Positions 52,286 to 61,477 are shown, numbered from the stretch's first letter. The stretch is DNA of 64,000 nt from JASLDZ01 sp038226305 (GCA_038226305.1 JBBRQN010000002.1:200124-264123); one strand, 5' to 3'. The notes: generated by a model from the letters alone, not told the origin. A program made the numbers and translations.

Positions 52286-53395
52286 TCAGAACACCACGAC
52301 GCTTCTGATGCTCTCGCCCCGGTGCATCAGGTCGAACGCCTCGTTGATGCGCTCCAGCGGCAGCACGTGGGTGATCATCGGGTCGATCTGGATCTTCCCG
52401 TCCATGTACCAGTCGACGATCTTGGGCACGTCGGTGCGGCCTCTCGCGCCCCCGAACGCCGAGCCTTTCCACACCCGACCGGTGACGAGCTGGAAGGGGC
52501 GGGTGGCGATCTCCTTGCCGGACTCGGCCACGCCGATGACGATGCTCTCGCCCCAACCCCTGTGACAAGCTTCGAGCGCCGTGCGCATCACGTCGGTGTT
52601 GCCCGTGCAGTCGAAGGTGTAGTCGGCGCCCCCGTCTGTCAGCGCCACGAGGTGCTGCACCAGATCGCCGCTCACGGTTTTCGGGTTCACGAAGTGGGTC
52701 ATGCCGAAGCGGCGGCCCCAGTCTTCCTTGTCGGGATTGATGTCGACGCCGATGATCCTGTCGGCGCCCACCATCTTCAGGCCCTGGATCACGTTCAGCC
52801 CGATGCCGCCCAGGCCGAAGACGATGGCGTTGGCCCCCGGCTCCACCTGTGCCGTGTTCACGACCGCACCCACCCCCGTGGTGACGCCGCAGCCGATGTA
52901 GCAGGCCTTCTCGAAGGGGGCGTCGGGCCGGATATTCGCCACCGCGATCTCGGGCAGGACGGTGTGGTTGGCGAAGGTGGAGCAGCCCATGTAGTGGGCG
53001 ATCGCCTGGCCCTTGTAGCTGAAGCGGCTCGTGCCGTCGGGCATCACGCCCTTGCCTTGCGTGCCACGGATGGCGGTGCACAGGTTGGTCTTGCGGCTGA
53101 GGCAGCTTTTGCACTGGCGGCATTCGGGCGTGTAGAGCGGGATCACGTGGTCGCCCACCGCCACGCTGGTCACGCCCGCCCCGATCTCCACCACCACGCC
53201 CGCGCCCTCGTGCCCCAGGATCGAGGGGAAGATGCCCTCCGAGTCGAGCCCGTCGAGGGTGTAGGCGTCGGTGTGGCAGATGCCCGTGGCCTTGATCTCC
53301 ACCAGCACCTCGCCCGCGCGGGGGCCCTCCAGATCGACTTCGACGATCTCCAGTGGCGACTTGGCGGCGAAGGCGACGGCGGCGCGGGTCTTCAT
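52286..53395 (-). CDS. S-(hydroxymethyl)glutathione dehydrogenase / class III alcohol dehydrogenase
   Basis: A 369-residue zinc alcohol dehydrogenase. The catalytic site is in GICHTDAYTLDG and GHEGAGVVVEIG; the structural zinc Cys are in CRQCKSCLSRKTNLC; the NAD-binding core is FGLGGIGLNVIQGLKMVGAD. The pattern RGTQGKGVMPDGTSRFS is characteristic of class III enzymes. It oxidises S-hydroxymethylglutathione to S-formylglutathione, or S-nitrosoglutathione. No S-formylglutathione hydrolase gene is adjacent. It is divergent from the L,D-transpeptidase gene. Confidence 0.96.
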   Translation of the reverse strand: MKTRAAVAFAAKSPLEIVEVDLEGPRAGEVLVEIKATGICHTDAYTLDGLDSEGIFPSILGHEGAGVVVEIGAGVTSVAVGDHVIPLYTPECRQCKSCLSRKTNLCTAIRGTQGKGVMPDGTSRFSYKGQAIAHYMGCSTFANHTVLPEIAVANIRPDAPFEKACYIGCGVTTGVGAVVNTAQVEPGANAIVFGLGGIGLNVIQGLKMVGADRIIGVDINPDKEDWGRRFGMTHFVNPKTVSGDLVQHLVALTDGGADYTFDCTGNTDVMRTALEACHRGWGESIVIGVAESGKEIATRPFQLVTGRVWKGSAFGGARGRTDVPKIVDWYMDGKIQIDPMITHVLPLERINEAFDLMHRGESIRSVVVF

Positions 53396-53554
53396 GGGGC
53401 AGGGGTCTCCGATGCGAGCCCTCGTGTAACGGCTGGCTGGCCCGTGTTGAAGCGCCCGTGGGGTGCATCCGCTTTACGATCTGAGACGATTACGCCACGG
53501 GTTGTTGCGCAGAGGCGGCAGCTTCAGAGCCGCTGGCGTGTTAGGTTCAATGTC

Positions 53555-55114
53555 ATGGCCCAGTTCACCTTTCCGCAGCTGATCCTCGGGTCGGCGCTTT
53601 TGCTCGCGGCCGCACCGGCGGCCCTGGCCCAGCCTCAGGCCCAGGGCCCCGAGGCCATGCGTCCCCCGCCCCGGCCCTCGCCTGCCTTCCAGGCGGCGCC
53701 GATGTCACCCTTGGCCCAGCCGATGGTCGAGGTGAACCTGCGCGCCGACCAGATCGCCCTGATCCGCCGCACCCTTGACGATGCGGGCGCCCACGGGCTG
53801 GAGCCCTCGGCCTACGTGCGCCCCGGCCTCGACACCGACCTGAACGGTCGCGATCCCGCCCGTCGCCGTATGGCGATGGCCCAGCTGAGCGAGGGGTTGA
53901 TGGCCTATGCCCAGGCGGTTCACGCCGGGCGGCTGCTGCCAAACCAGTTCGTCGCCGACTGGGGCCTGCGCCCCGCGGCCTTCGATCCGCGCCCCGGCTT
54001 CGTGGCGGCTGCCCAGCAGGATCGCCTGCAGGAGTGGCTGGCGTCCCTCCCGCCCCCGTACGCGGGGTACGACAGCCTGCGGCAGGGGCTGGCGACCTAT
54101 CGCGGCGTCGTGGCGGCGGGGGGTTGGCGCTCGGTGCCCGACGGCCCGGCGCTGAAGCTCGGTGACAGCGATCCCCGCGTGGCGCTCCTGAAGGCGCGCC
54201 TCGCGGTCGAAGACTCCGCGGTGCAGGCCGACGGCGCGACCGCCTTCGACGAGGGCGTCGAGCAGGCGGTGGCCCGTGCCCAGAAGCGCTATGGCCTGAA
54301 GCCGGACGGCGTGGTCGCGGCCTCGACGCTTGCGGCTCTCAACGTGCCCGCCCAGCGTCGCCTTGACCAGATCACGGCGAACCTCGAGCGCTGGCGCTGG
54401 CTGCCCGCCACCCTGCCGGCCGACCGCATCCAGGTGAACATCGCCGCCGCGGTGCTGACCGTGTTCCACGAGGATACGCCCACGCTCTCCATGCGCGCCG
54501 TCACCGGCCGCCCCGGGGACGAGACGCCGATGCTGCAGAGCCAGGTGCAGAGCATCGTATTCAACCCGCCCTGGAACGTGCCGAGCTCCATCGCCACCAA
54601 GGAGCTGTGGCCCAAGGAGCGGGCGAACCCCGGCTATCTCGCCAAGCGGTCGATCACGATCATCAACCTGCCGGGCGGGGGCACGCGACTGCAGCAGAAG
54701 TCGGGCGACACCTCGGCGCTGGGCCGGATCAAGTTCGACTTCCCCAACACCTACGGCGTCTACCTGCACGACACGCCCAGCCACGGCACGTTCGGCACCT
54801 ATTCCCGCATGGTCAGCCACGGCTGCGTGCGCCTCGAAAAGCCGATGGACCTCGCCAAGTCGGTGCTCGCCGCCGACCCGCGCTGGGCCGACGACGCGGT
54901 GGAGCAGACCATCGCGGCCGGCGACACCATCCGCGCGCCCCTGCCGCAGCCGATCGCCGTGTTCCTGCTGTACTGGACGGCCTATCTGGCCCCCGACGGT
55001 TCGGTGAACTTCCGCGACGATCCCTATTCGTGGGACCGGGAACTGGCGCGCCGCCTGGCCCTGGCCCCGATGGCGCCAGCCTCCGCACCCATCTCGGCGG
55101 TTGCTGCGTTATAG
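53555..55114 (+). CDS. L,D-transpeptidase, YcbB-like
   Basis: A 519-residue secreted enzyme with a signal peptide (QLILGSALLLAAAPAALAQ). A putative scaffold segment follows, then a peptidoglycan-binding type helix repeat (LKLGDSDPRVALLKARL...AVARAQKRYGLKPDGVV). The YkuD catalytic domain carries MVSHGCVRLE (nucleophilic Cys in SHGC). It forms 3-3 cross-links between meso-diaminopimelate residues of peptidoglycan or attaches lipoproteins. The start is ATG 53555 because it precedes the signal peptide directly. The pairing with a small lipoprotein downstream may be functional. Confidence 0.93.
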   Translation: MAQFTFPQLILGSALLLAAAPAALAQPQAQGPEAMRPPPRPSPAFQAAPMSPLAQPMVEVNLRADQIALIRRTLDDAGAHGLEPSAYVRPGLDTDLNGRDPARRRMAMAQLSEGLMAYAQAVHAGRLLPNQFVADWGLRPAAFDPRPGFVAAAQQDRLQEWLASLPPPYAGYDSLRQGLATYRGVVAAGGWRSVPDGPALKLGDSDPRVALLKARLAVEDSAVQADGATAFDEGVEQAVARAQKRYGLKPDGVVAASTLAALNVPAQRRLDQITANLERWRWLPATLPADRIQVNIAAAVLTVFHEDTPTLSMRAVTGRPGDETPMLQSQVQSIVFNPPWNVPSSIATKELWPKERANPGYLAKRSITIINLPGGGTRLQQKSGDTSALGRIKFDFPNTYGVYLHDTPSHGTFGTYSRMVSHGCVRLEKPMDLAKSVLAADPRWADDAVEQTIAAGDTIRAPLPQPIAVFLLYWTAYLAPDGSVNFRDDPYSWDRELARRLALAPMAPASAPISAVAAL

Positions 55115-55160
55115 GTTGCGAAGCCGACACGGATGCGAGTCGGGCGGGGGGACTGGGCGG

Positions 55161-55469
55161 ATGAGCAGGACATGGACGGCGGCTGCAGCCGCGATCGCGG
55201 CGCTCGCGCTCGCGAGCTGTGGTGATCGGGGCGACGAGCCTCATCAGACGGTCGAGGCCCCCCCGGCGGTCGCCGCGCCCGAGCCTGCGCCGGTGCCCCC
55301 GCCCCCCATCGTGCGCCGCAACACCACCGAGCCAACGGTCGCCACAGGGGCGGTGGACGCTCAGATGGAAGAGGATGCAGCCGCGTCTGGCATGACGGCC
55401 CGCACGGGCACGGTTCGCTCCAGCAGCACGACGACCACCACTACGCACTCGGCCACCGAGGGCTCGTAA
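55161..55469 (+). CDS. Small Pro/Thr-rich lipoprotein
   Basis: A 102-residue protein with a lipoprotein signal (AIAALALASC, lipobox LASC). The rest is a disordered Pro/Ala/Thr-rich tail (EPAPVPPPPIVRRNT; SSSTTTTTTHS). ATG 55161 was chosen because it precedes the hydrophobic segment directly. No enzyme motif is seen. It may be a surface or periplasmic spacer linked to the upstream L,D-transpeptidase. Confidence 0.6.
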   Translation: MSRTWTAAAAAIAALALASCGDRGDEPHQTVEAPPAVAAPEPAPVPPPPIVRRNTTEPTVATGAVDAQMEEDAAASGMTARTGTVRSSSTTTTTTHSATEGS

Positions 55470-55473
55470 GGGT

Positions 55474-56727
55474 TCAGCTCGGCGTAAGAGCGGGCTCGGG
55501 GGAGGATGCGCTCAGCTCGCCCTCCCATTTGGCGACGACAGCGCTCGCCACAGAGTTGCCGATGACGTTGGTGGCGCTGCGTCCCATGTCGAGGAAGTGG
55601 TCGACCCCCAGCACCAGAAGCAGGCCCGCCTCCGGGATGTGGAAGTAGGGCAGGGTCGCCGCGATCACCACGAGCGACGCCCGCGGCACGCCCGCGATGC
55701 CCTTGGACGTGACCAGGAACAGCAGCAGCATCAAGACCCGCTGCGTCATGGTCAGGTGCACGCCGTAGACCTGCGCGATGAACAGGCTCGCGAAGGTGCA
55801 GTACATCATAGAGCCGTCGAGATTGAACGAGTAGCCCAGCGGTAGGACGAAGCTCGCCAGCCGCTTGGACACGCCGAACCGCTCCAGCTCCTCCAGCGTG
55901 CGGGGATAGGCGGCTTCGGAGGAAGCGGTGGAGAACGCCAGCAGCGCCGGCTGGCGGATCATCCCGAACAGCGACCGCACGCGGCCCAAGCCCACCACCG
56001 CACCCCCGGCCAGAAGCAGCACCGCCCACAGGATCGCCAGCGCCACATAGAACCCGCCGACGAACTTGGCGTAGGTGAGGATCACCTCCAGCCCCTGCGT
56101 CGCGACGGAGGCGGCGATGGCGGCGAACACCGCCACGGGTGCGAACAGCATCACGTAGTTGGTGATCTTCAGCATCACCGCCGCCAGCGCCTCGACGCCC
56201 GCGAGGAACGGTTTGGCAGGCTCGCCCACCGCGGCTGTGGCGATGCCGGCGAAGACCGAGAACACCACGATCTGCAGGATCTCGTTCTTGCTCATGGCGT
56301 CCGCCACCGAGGCGGGCACCACGTGGTTCAGGAACTCCTTGAGCGACAGGGATGTCGCGACCCCCGGCGCTCCGGCGGCGTCGGCGGCGGGGATGGCCAT
56401 CTGCAGGCCCGCGCCCGGCTGGAACAGCTCCACCATCACCATGCCGATGATGAGCGAGACCACGCCCGCCGCCACGAACCAGCCCAGCGCCTTGGCGCCC
56501 ACCCGCCCGATGGACTTGCCGTCGCCCATGTGAGCGATGCCGGCGATCAGTGTCGACAGCACCAGGGGGGCGATGATCATCTTGATCAGTCGCAGGAAGA
56601 TGTCGGTGACCAGCGACAGGAGGTCCGACGCGGCCTTGGGATCGGGCGCATAGGCGTGCAGGGCGGTGCCTGCCATCAGCCCCAGCACCATGCCGATGAG
56701 GATGTAGAGAGTGAACCTTCGGCTCAT
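55474..56727 (-). CDS. Dicarboxylate/amino acid:cation symporter (DAACS)
   Basis: A 417-residue transporter with about eight helices and two re-entrant loops of the DctA/GltP type. The serine-rich loop reads LLAFSTASSEAAYPRTLEEL, and the transport-domain motif region is FNLDGSMMYCTFASLFIAQ. It takes up C4-dicarboxylates, Glu or Asp with Na+ or H+. ATG 56727 (MSRRFTLYILIG) is placed before the first helix; the longer start adds a charged leader. Confidence 0.93.
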   Translation of the reverse strand: MSRRFTLYILIGMVLGLMAGTALHAYAPDPKAASDLLSLVTDIFLRLIKMIIAPLVLSTLIAGIAHMGDGKSIGRVGAKALGWFVAAGVVSLIIGMVMVELFQPGAGLQMAIPAADAAGAPGVATSLSLKEFLNHVVPASVADAMSKNEILQIVVFSVFAGIATAAVGEPAKPFLAGVEALAAVMLKITNYVMLFAPVAVFAAIAASVATQGLEVILTYAKFVGGFYVALAILWAVLLLAGGAVVGLGRVRSLFGMIRQPALLAFSTASSEAAYPRTLEELERFGVSKRLASFVLPLGYSFNLDGSMMYCTFASLFIAQVYGVHLTMTQRVLMLLLFLVTSKGIAGVPRASLVVIAATLPYFHIPEAGLLLVLGVDHFLDMGRSATNVIGNSVASAVVAKWEGELSASSPEPALTPS

Positions 56728-56813
56728 GCCCGCCCCGCGTTTCGTGGCCTCATGCTTGGCCGTTGCGCCCTGAGCTTGCAAGCTCAGGCGTTGGTGGCGA
56801 TAGAAACGGCGCG

Positions 56814-57737
56814 TCAGACCGGGTTGCGGGGCAGGGCGTTGTGGATCGCGGTGGCGGCGATGGCAGCCTCCGAATAGGCCACCGCGATCTGGTTCAGGCC
56901 CCTCACCACATCGCCCGCGCCATAGAGTCCCTTCACCGAGGTCTGCATGTGCGCGTCCACTATGAGGCGCTGATCGGCGCTCAGCTTCGCACCGCAGGCG
57001 TGGGCCAGGGCGGTCGCGGGATCGACGCCTAGGGCGGCGTAGACCACGTCGAACGGGTGCCCCTCGCCCTGCGACGCGAGGCAGGTGACCCGGCCATCGG
57101 TGATGCTGACGCTGGTCACGGGGCCTTCGATCACGGTCACCCGGGCATCTTGCAGCTTTTGCAGGCTGTCGGCCGAGGGTGCGCGGTCATCGGCCAACAG
57201 CACCGTCACCCGCTCTGAATAGGTGCGCAGGAACAGCGCCTCGCCTGCGGCGTGCTCACCCGATCCGATCACGCCGATGTTCAGCCCGCTGGACTCCCAT
57301 CCGTCGCAGATGGGGCAGATGCGGATCAGGCCCCGCTTCACCGCGTCGGCCATGTCGGGCAGGTGCGGCTCACGGTCGCGAACGCCTGTGGCGAGGATCA
57401 CCGTGCGGGCCCGCACCGGGCCATCCCCCGTCTGCAGGGTGAAGAGCGGCCCGTTGCCGCCGGAGAGGCCGCTCACCGAGGTCTGCACGATCACGGCCCC
57501 GAAGTGTTCCGCCTGTTGGCGCAGGCGAGACAGGAGGGCCTCGCCCCCGACGCCCTGCGGAAAGCCCGGCGTGTTGTGGCTGGTGGGGATCCAACGCGCC
57601 CGGCTCTCGCCCGCATCGAACACGGCGAACAGGCGTCGCGCGCGGCCCAGGTAGACCGCGGCGGTCAGCCCTGCCGGGCCGCCCCCGATCACGGCGCAAT
57701 CGAGGATGGAGCGGTCGTCTTCGGCAGGCGCGGTCAT
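56814..57737 (-). CDS. Thioredoxin reductase-like FAD/NAD(P) oxidoreductase
   Basis: A 307-residue two-Rossmann flavoprotein with FAD motif GGGPAGLTAAVYLGRA, a CPICDG redox-type Cys pair in the second half (IRICPICDGWES), the NAD(P) motif GVIGSGEHAAGEALFL and GLYGAGDVVRGLNQI near the C terminus. It resembles the alphaproteobacterial thioredoxin reductase-like proteins more than the main TrxB, which usually has CATC. It could reduce a thioredoxin or another small protein. No thioredoxin gene is adjacent. Confidence 0.9.
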   Translation of the reverse strand: MTAPAEDDRSILDCAVIGGGPAGLTAAVYLGRARRLFAVFDAGESRARWIPTSHNTPGFPQGVGGEALLSRLRQQAEHFGAVIVQTSVSGLSGGNGPLFTLQTGDGPVRARTVILATGVRDREPHLPDMADAVKRGLIRICPICDGWESSGLNIGVIGSGEHAAGEALFLRTYSERVTVLLADDRAPSADSLQKLQDARVTVIEGPVTSVSITDGRVTCLASQGEGHPFDVVYAALGVDPATALAHACGAKLSADQRLIVDAHMQTSVKGLYGAGDVVRGLNQIAVAYSEAAIAATAIHNALPRNPV

Positions 57738-57906
57738 GGCGTCATCCTAGGCTGTGCTCGGGCAAGGCGACAGCAAGCCGGGGCTCGCGCGCCCCAGGCG
57801 CACCTGCCGGGACGCGAACGCGCTTTACCGCCCGGCATGGTTATTGGTAGAGCCAGACAGGGGTGCGACGTTGCGTCTCGCTTTGTATCAGGGGGCCAAG
57901 AGTCGC

Positions 57907-58149
57907 ATGCCCAGATTGATAGTCGAAGCGGGCACGGTCGAGTCGGAACGTCGCGCGCCGTGGGGCACCGCCCTCTTCGACACGCCTGAGCCCGAGGCCC
58001 TGGGCGTTCAACTCAAGGGCATGTTCGACCAGCTGTCCGAAGGCCCCATGCCCAGCCGTCTCGTCGATCTCGCCGATGCGCTGGAAGCCGCTTTCCAGCG
58101 GGGCGATCTCTATGCCGCCTGTGCGAAGAGCAAGCCCGCCCGCCGCTGA
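57907..58149 (+). CDS. nepR: NepR-like anti-sigma factor
   Basis: An 80-residue protein. Its central region (LGVQLKGMFDQLSEGPMPSRLVDLADALEAAF) matches the NepR pattern of two helices with E-x-P-x-P between them (here EGPMP). NepR holds EcfG off DNA until phosphorylated PhyR takes it away. It is followed three bases after its stop by the convergent ecfG stop. No strong EcfG element was found ahead of it, unlike phyR and ecfG. ATG 57907 follows AGGGGG. Confidence 0.75.
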   Translation: MPRLIVEAGTVESERRAPWGTALFDTPEPEALGVQLKGMFDQLSEGPMPSRLVDLADALEAAFQRGDLYAACAKSKPARR

Positions 58150-58152
58150 GGA

Positions 58153-58746
58153 TCACTCAGGCCGTCGGTCGGCGATGTGGTGCTGGCTGACGAGGGTGTC
58201 GGAAGCGTCGTCCACATCCATCAGCTTGAGCAGCTTTGCCCGTGCCCGGTTCACCCGGCTCTTGATCGTGCCCAGCGCGCAGCCGCAGATTTCAGCCGCC
58301 TCCTCATAGGTGAGCCCTGCAGCCCCCACGAGGATCAGCGCCTCGCGATGCTCGTCGGGCAGTTGCTGAAGGGCCGCTTGCAGGGACTTCATCGCCACGC
58401 TCCACTCCTGGGTGGGGCTCGATGATAGCGTCGCGGCGTATTTCCCGTCGGCGTCGGCCACCTCGCGGCGGCGGCGCACGGCCTGAGTATAGTAGGTATT
58501 GCGCAAGATGGTGAAAAGCCAGGCGCGCAGGTTGGTGCCCAATTCGAACTTCTCGCGGTTCGACCAGGCCTTGATCAGCGTATCCTGGACGAGGTCGTCG
58601 GCATCGGAGCCATTGCGGCTGAGCGACCACGCGAAGGCTCTGAGGGCGGGGATCAGCGCAACCACGTCGTTGCGCCAGGTCGGGTCCACGGGCGGCAGCG
58701 TCGCCGAGGTCGGTGACGGTGGCGGGATGGCGTGGGCGTTGGACAT
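58153..58746 (-). CDS. ecfG: EcfG/SigT-type general stress sigma factor
   Basis: A 197-residue ECF sigma factor. Sigma2 has DADDLVQDTLIKAWSNREKFELGTNLRAWLFTILRNTYY and sigma4 has LPDEHREALILVGAAGLTYEEAAEICGCALGTIKSRVNRARAKL, the EcfG signatures. It directs RNA polymerase to GGAAC-N16/17-CGTT promoters in stress. ATG 58746 is chosen because GGAG stands five bases before it; GTG 58797 gives a Pro-rich extension. A perfect EcfG element upstream at 58825-58849 suggests positive autoregulation. It is convergent with nepR. Confidence 0.95.
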   Translation of the reverse strand: MSNAHAIPPPSPTSATLPPVDPTWRNDVVALIPALRAFAWSLSRNGSDADDLVQDTLIKAWSNREKFELGTNLRAWLFTILRNTYYTQAVRRRREVADADGKYAATLSSSPTQEWSVAMKSLQAALQQLPDEHREALILVGAAGLTYEEAAEICGCALGTIKSRVNRARAKLLKLMDVDDASDTLVSQHHIADRRPE

Positions 58747-58824
58747 CAGCACTCCACGCGGCCCAGGCAACTCGCCCGGGCGGAAATCGTGTGACACAAG
58801 GCTCCCGGGTGAGAGTGGCGATTG

Positions 58825-58849
58825 AACGCTGGGCTCGGTCGGGCGTTCC
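58825..58849 (-). promoter_or_regulatory. EcfG promoter upstream of ecfG
   Basis: On the minus strand GGAAC, 16 bases, CGTT matches the EcfG consensus exactly, ahead of the ecfG start at 58746 with a leader of about 70 bases. The egtB-egtD fusion is read in the other direction from 58916, so the element is not within a coding region. Confidence 0.9.
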
Positions 58850-58915
58850 GTGCCGCGAGGGCTGCCCTTAGGCGCCCAAGAAATCAGGCGCCGCGGCGCC
58901 TAGGCGGGGACGGCG

Positions 58916-61174
58916 ATGGATTTGCGGATGGCGCTCGACGAGATCGGTGGCGGGGCGACGGCCAGCACCGAGCAGGGTCAGGTTGCGGCCCCTGCGTCGC
59001 CGCTTCTCAGGCGCTATCGCGCCGTTCGCGCCCGCTCCGTTGCGCTGGCCGAGCCCCTGTCGCCCGAGGACATGACCGCGCAGTCCATGCCAGACGCCAG
59101 CCCGGCCAAGTGGCATCTGGCGCACACGAGCTGGTTCTTCGAGACGTTTCTGCTGATCCCGCTCACAGGCGCAGCTCCGTTCGATCCGGCGTTCGGGGTG
59201 CTGTTCAACTCCTACTACGAAGCCATCGGCCCTCGCGCTCCGCGTGCGGCGCGGGGTTTGATGACCCGACCCGGTGTCTCCCACGTGCTGGCCTACCGTG
59301 CCTACGTGGACGCCGGCATGGAGGCGCTCCTCGCTCGCGGCGTCGATGCGCAGGCCGAGGCGTTGATGTCCCTCGGCTTTGCCCATGAGGAGCAGCATCA
59401 GGAGCTTCTGCTCACCGACGTTCTGCATCTGCTGTCGGTGAACCCGCTCGATCCCGCCTACGCCGCCGGGGCTTCCGCTGCGACCTCCGAGCCCGTGCCT
59501 CTGCGCTGGGTGGAGCATCCCGGCGGCCTCGTGGAGATAGGGGCCACTGAGGGCGGCTTCGCCTTCGACAACGAGCGGCCGCGCCACACGGCCTTGCTGC
59601 AGCTGCACCGCCTGGCCGAGCGCCTGACGACCAACGCCGAATGGCTCGAGTTCATGCGCGAGGGCGGCTATCGCCGCCCCGAGCTGTGGCTCGCCGACGG
59701 GTGGGCCGCCGTGCAGGCCGAGGCTTGGAACGCTCCGTTCCATTGGCGCATGGGCGGCGACGGCGAGTGGCAGGTGTTCGGCCTGCAGGGCCTGCGGCCC
59801 CTCGACCTGCACGGCCCCGTGCTGCACGTCAGCCACTTCGAGGCCGACGCCTACGCCCGCTGGCGCGGGTGCCGCCTGCCGACCGAGTTCGAGTGGGAGG
59901 CCCACGCGGCGACCGCCAATTCGGCACCAGCGAAGGCGGGCCTGGAGCCGCGAGCCGCCGCGCGGGGCCTGGGCCTGCAGCAGCTCACCGATACCGCCTG
60001 GCAGTGGACCGCGAGCGCCTACCTTCCCTATCCAGGGTTCGTCACGGCATCGGGGGCCGTGGGCGAGTACAACGGCAAGTTCATGTCGGGCCAGATGGTG
60101 CTGCGGGGGGGATCGTTCGCGACTTCGCCGGATCACCTGCGCCCAAGCTATCGCAACTTCTTCCCGCCCTCGGCCCGCTGGCAGTTCACCGGCGTGCGGC
60201 TGGCGCAGGACGCGGCGGGCACCGTCACAGCCGCGGAGGGCGACCTGCGTTCCGACGTGCTGGAGGGGCTATCCCGCCCGCAGAAGCGCCTGCCGAGCAA
60301 GCACCTCTACGATGCGGAGGGCTCCCGCCTGTTCGAGGCGATCACCACCCTGTCGGAATACTACCCCACACGCACGGAGACCGCCCTCTTGACGGGCGCA
60401 GCCCCTGAGATCGCTCAGGCCCTGCGCGGTGCCGGGGCGGCAGACGGCGTGCTGGTGGAGTTCGGCAGCGGTGCCAGCACCAAGACCCGGCTGCTGCTCG
60501 ACGCCCTGCCCAACCTTGCGGCCTACGCCCCGATCGACATCAGCCCCGATGCGCTTGGTCCGGCAGCTGTTTCCCTGGCGGCTGCCTATCCTGCGCTGTC
60601 GATCACACCCATCCAGGGCGACTTCACCCAGCCGACGCCCCTGCCCACTTCGCTGGATGGTTTGACGCGCGTGGGCTTCTTCCCCGGTTCCACCATCGGC
60701 AATTTCACGCCGGAGGAGGCGCAGGGCTTCCTCGCCTCGGCCCGCGCCATGCTGGGCAAAGGCGCGCTGTTCCTCATCGGCGTGGACGTGGCCAAGGACG
60801 CGGCCGTGCTGGAAGCCGCCTACGACGACGCCCAGGGCGTGACGGCGGCCTTCGATCTGAACATCCTCACCCGCATTAACCGGGAGCTCGGGGCTGACTT
60901 CGACCTCTCGGCCTTCCGCCATCGCGCGGTGTGGAACCCCACCGAAAGCCGGGTCGAGATGCGTCTGGAGAGCCTGAAACGGCAGACGGTGACGGTGGCG
61001 GGCCACCGCATCGCCTTTGTGGAGGGCGAGACCATCCACACCGAGAACTCCTACAAGCACCGACCTGCCGATTTCGACGCGATCGCCTCCGCTGCGGGAT
61101 GGGAAGCCTTGCAGGCTTGGCGATCACCGCAGCCGTTCGCCTTCGCGCTGATCCTGCTGCGGGCGCGGGACTGA
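58916..61174 (+). CDS. EgtB-EgtD fusion: ergothioneine synthesis
   Basis: A 752-residue protein. Residues about 30-430 form an EgtB-like sulfoxide synthase: a DinB-like helical domain with iron-ligand His67 (KWHLAH) and His157/His161 (HEEQHQE), and an FGE-type domain with LRGGSFATSPDHLRPSYRN. Residues about 440-752 form an EgtD-like histidine N-alpha-trimethyltransferase with SAM motif VEFGSGAST, FFPGSTIGNF and a C-terminal EGETIHTENSYKH. The protein should make hercynine and then its cysteine sulfoxide. Fungal Egt1 has the two activities in reverse order. EgtC and EgtE are not adjacent. It is divergent from ecfG. Confidence 0.88.
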   Translation: MDLRMALDEIGGGATASTEQGQVAAPASPLLRRYRAVRARSVALAEPLSPEDMTAQSMPDASPAKWHLAHTSWFFETFLLIPLTGAAPFDPAFGVLFNSYYEAIGPRAPRAARGLMTRPGVSHVLAYRAYVDAGMEALLARGVDAQAEALMSLGFAHEEQHQELLLTDVLHLLSVNPLDPAYAAGASAATSEPVPLRWVEHPGGLVEIGATEGGFAFDNERPRHTALLQLHRLAERLTTNAEWLEFMREGGYRRPELWLADGWAAVQAEAWNAPFHWRMGGDGEWQVFGLQGLRPLDLHGPVLHVSHFEADAYARWRGCRLPTEFEWEAHAATANSAPAKAGLEPRAAARGLGLQQLTDTAWQWTASAYLPYPGFVTASGAVGEYNGKFMSGQMVLRGGSFATSPDHLRPSYRNFFPPSARWQFTGVRLAQDAAGTVTAAEGDLRSDVLEGLSRPQKRLPSKHLYDAEGSRLFEAITTLSEYYPTRTETALLTGAAPEIAQALRGAGAADGVLVEFGSGASTKTRLLLDALPNLAAYAPIDISPDALGPAAVSLAAAYPALSITPIQGDFTQPTPLPTSLDGLTRVGFFPGSTIGNFTPEEAQGFLASARAMLGKGALFLIGVDVAKDAAVLEAAYDDAQGVTAAFDLNILTRINRELGADFDLSAFRHRAVWNPTESRVEMRLESLKRQTVTVAGHRIAFVEGETIHTENSYKHRPADFDAIASAAGWEALQAWRSPQPFAFALILLRARD

Positions 61175-61191
61175 CGGGGACGCTGAATCGA

Positions 61192-61221
61192 AAGCGCCGT
61201 GGACGGGGGTCCACGGCGCTT
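61192..61221. terminator. Perfect 13-base hairpin after the EgtB-EgtD gene
   Basis: AAGCGCCGTGGAC and its exact complement flank a GGGG loop 18 bases past the stop. The stem is strong, but no T run follows, so terminator or mRNA-protective hairpin are both possible. Confidence 0.75.
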
Positions 61222-61239
61222 CGAGAGCTTCAAATCTGA

Positions 61240-61256
61240 GGGGCTCGATCAGCCCC
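61240..61256 (-). terminator. Hairpin downstream of KGG gene
   Basis: GGGGCT and AGCCCC with a 5-base loop lie just beyond the KGG stop on the minus strand. A short stem, plausible as a weak terminator. Confidence 0.4.
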
Positions 61257-61261
61257 TGGCG

Positions 61262-61477
61262 TCAGATTTCGGTCTTGCGGCGGGCACCCTGGGAGGCTTC
61301 CCCGCCCTTGCGGCCTGCGGCGGCGGCGAGACTGCGGTCCTGCGAGAAGCTGCGCTTTTCGTTGGGCACGCTCTCGCCACCCTTGCGGGCGATCTCGCGC
61401 TGCTTCTCGCGATCCATCGACGCGAAGCCGCGGGCTGACTTGCCGGTGCGCGGCGCATCTTCGTTGGTGCTGGCCAT
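61262..61477 (-). CDS. KGG-repeat general stress protein
   Basis: A 71-residue hydrophilic protein with a KGG-type repeat: RGFASMDREKQREIARKGGESV, then SLAAAAGRKGGEASQG. Members (YciG, con-10, GsiB-like) are desiccation and general stress proteins. AAGGAG eight bases before the ATG decides the start at 61477; the longer frame upstream is an Arg-rich shadow. A near-consensus EcfG promoter lies upstream. Confidence 0.85.
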   Translation of the reverse strand: MASTNEDAPRTGKSARGFASMDREKQREIARKGGESVPNEKRSFSQDRSLAAAAGRKGGEASQGARRKTEI

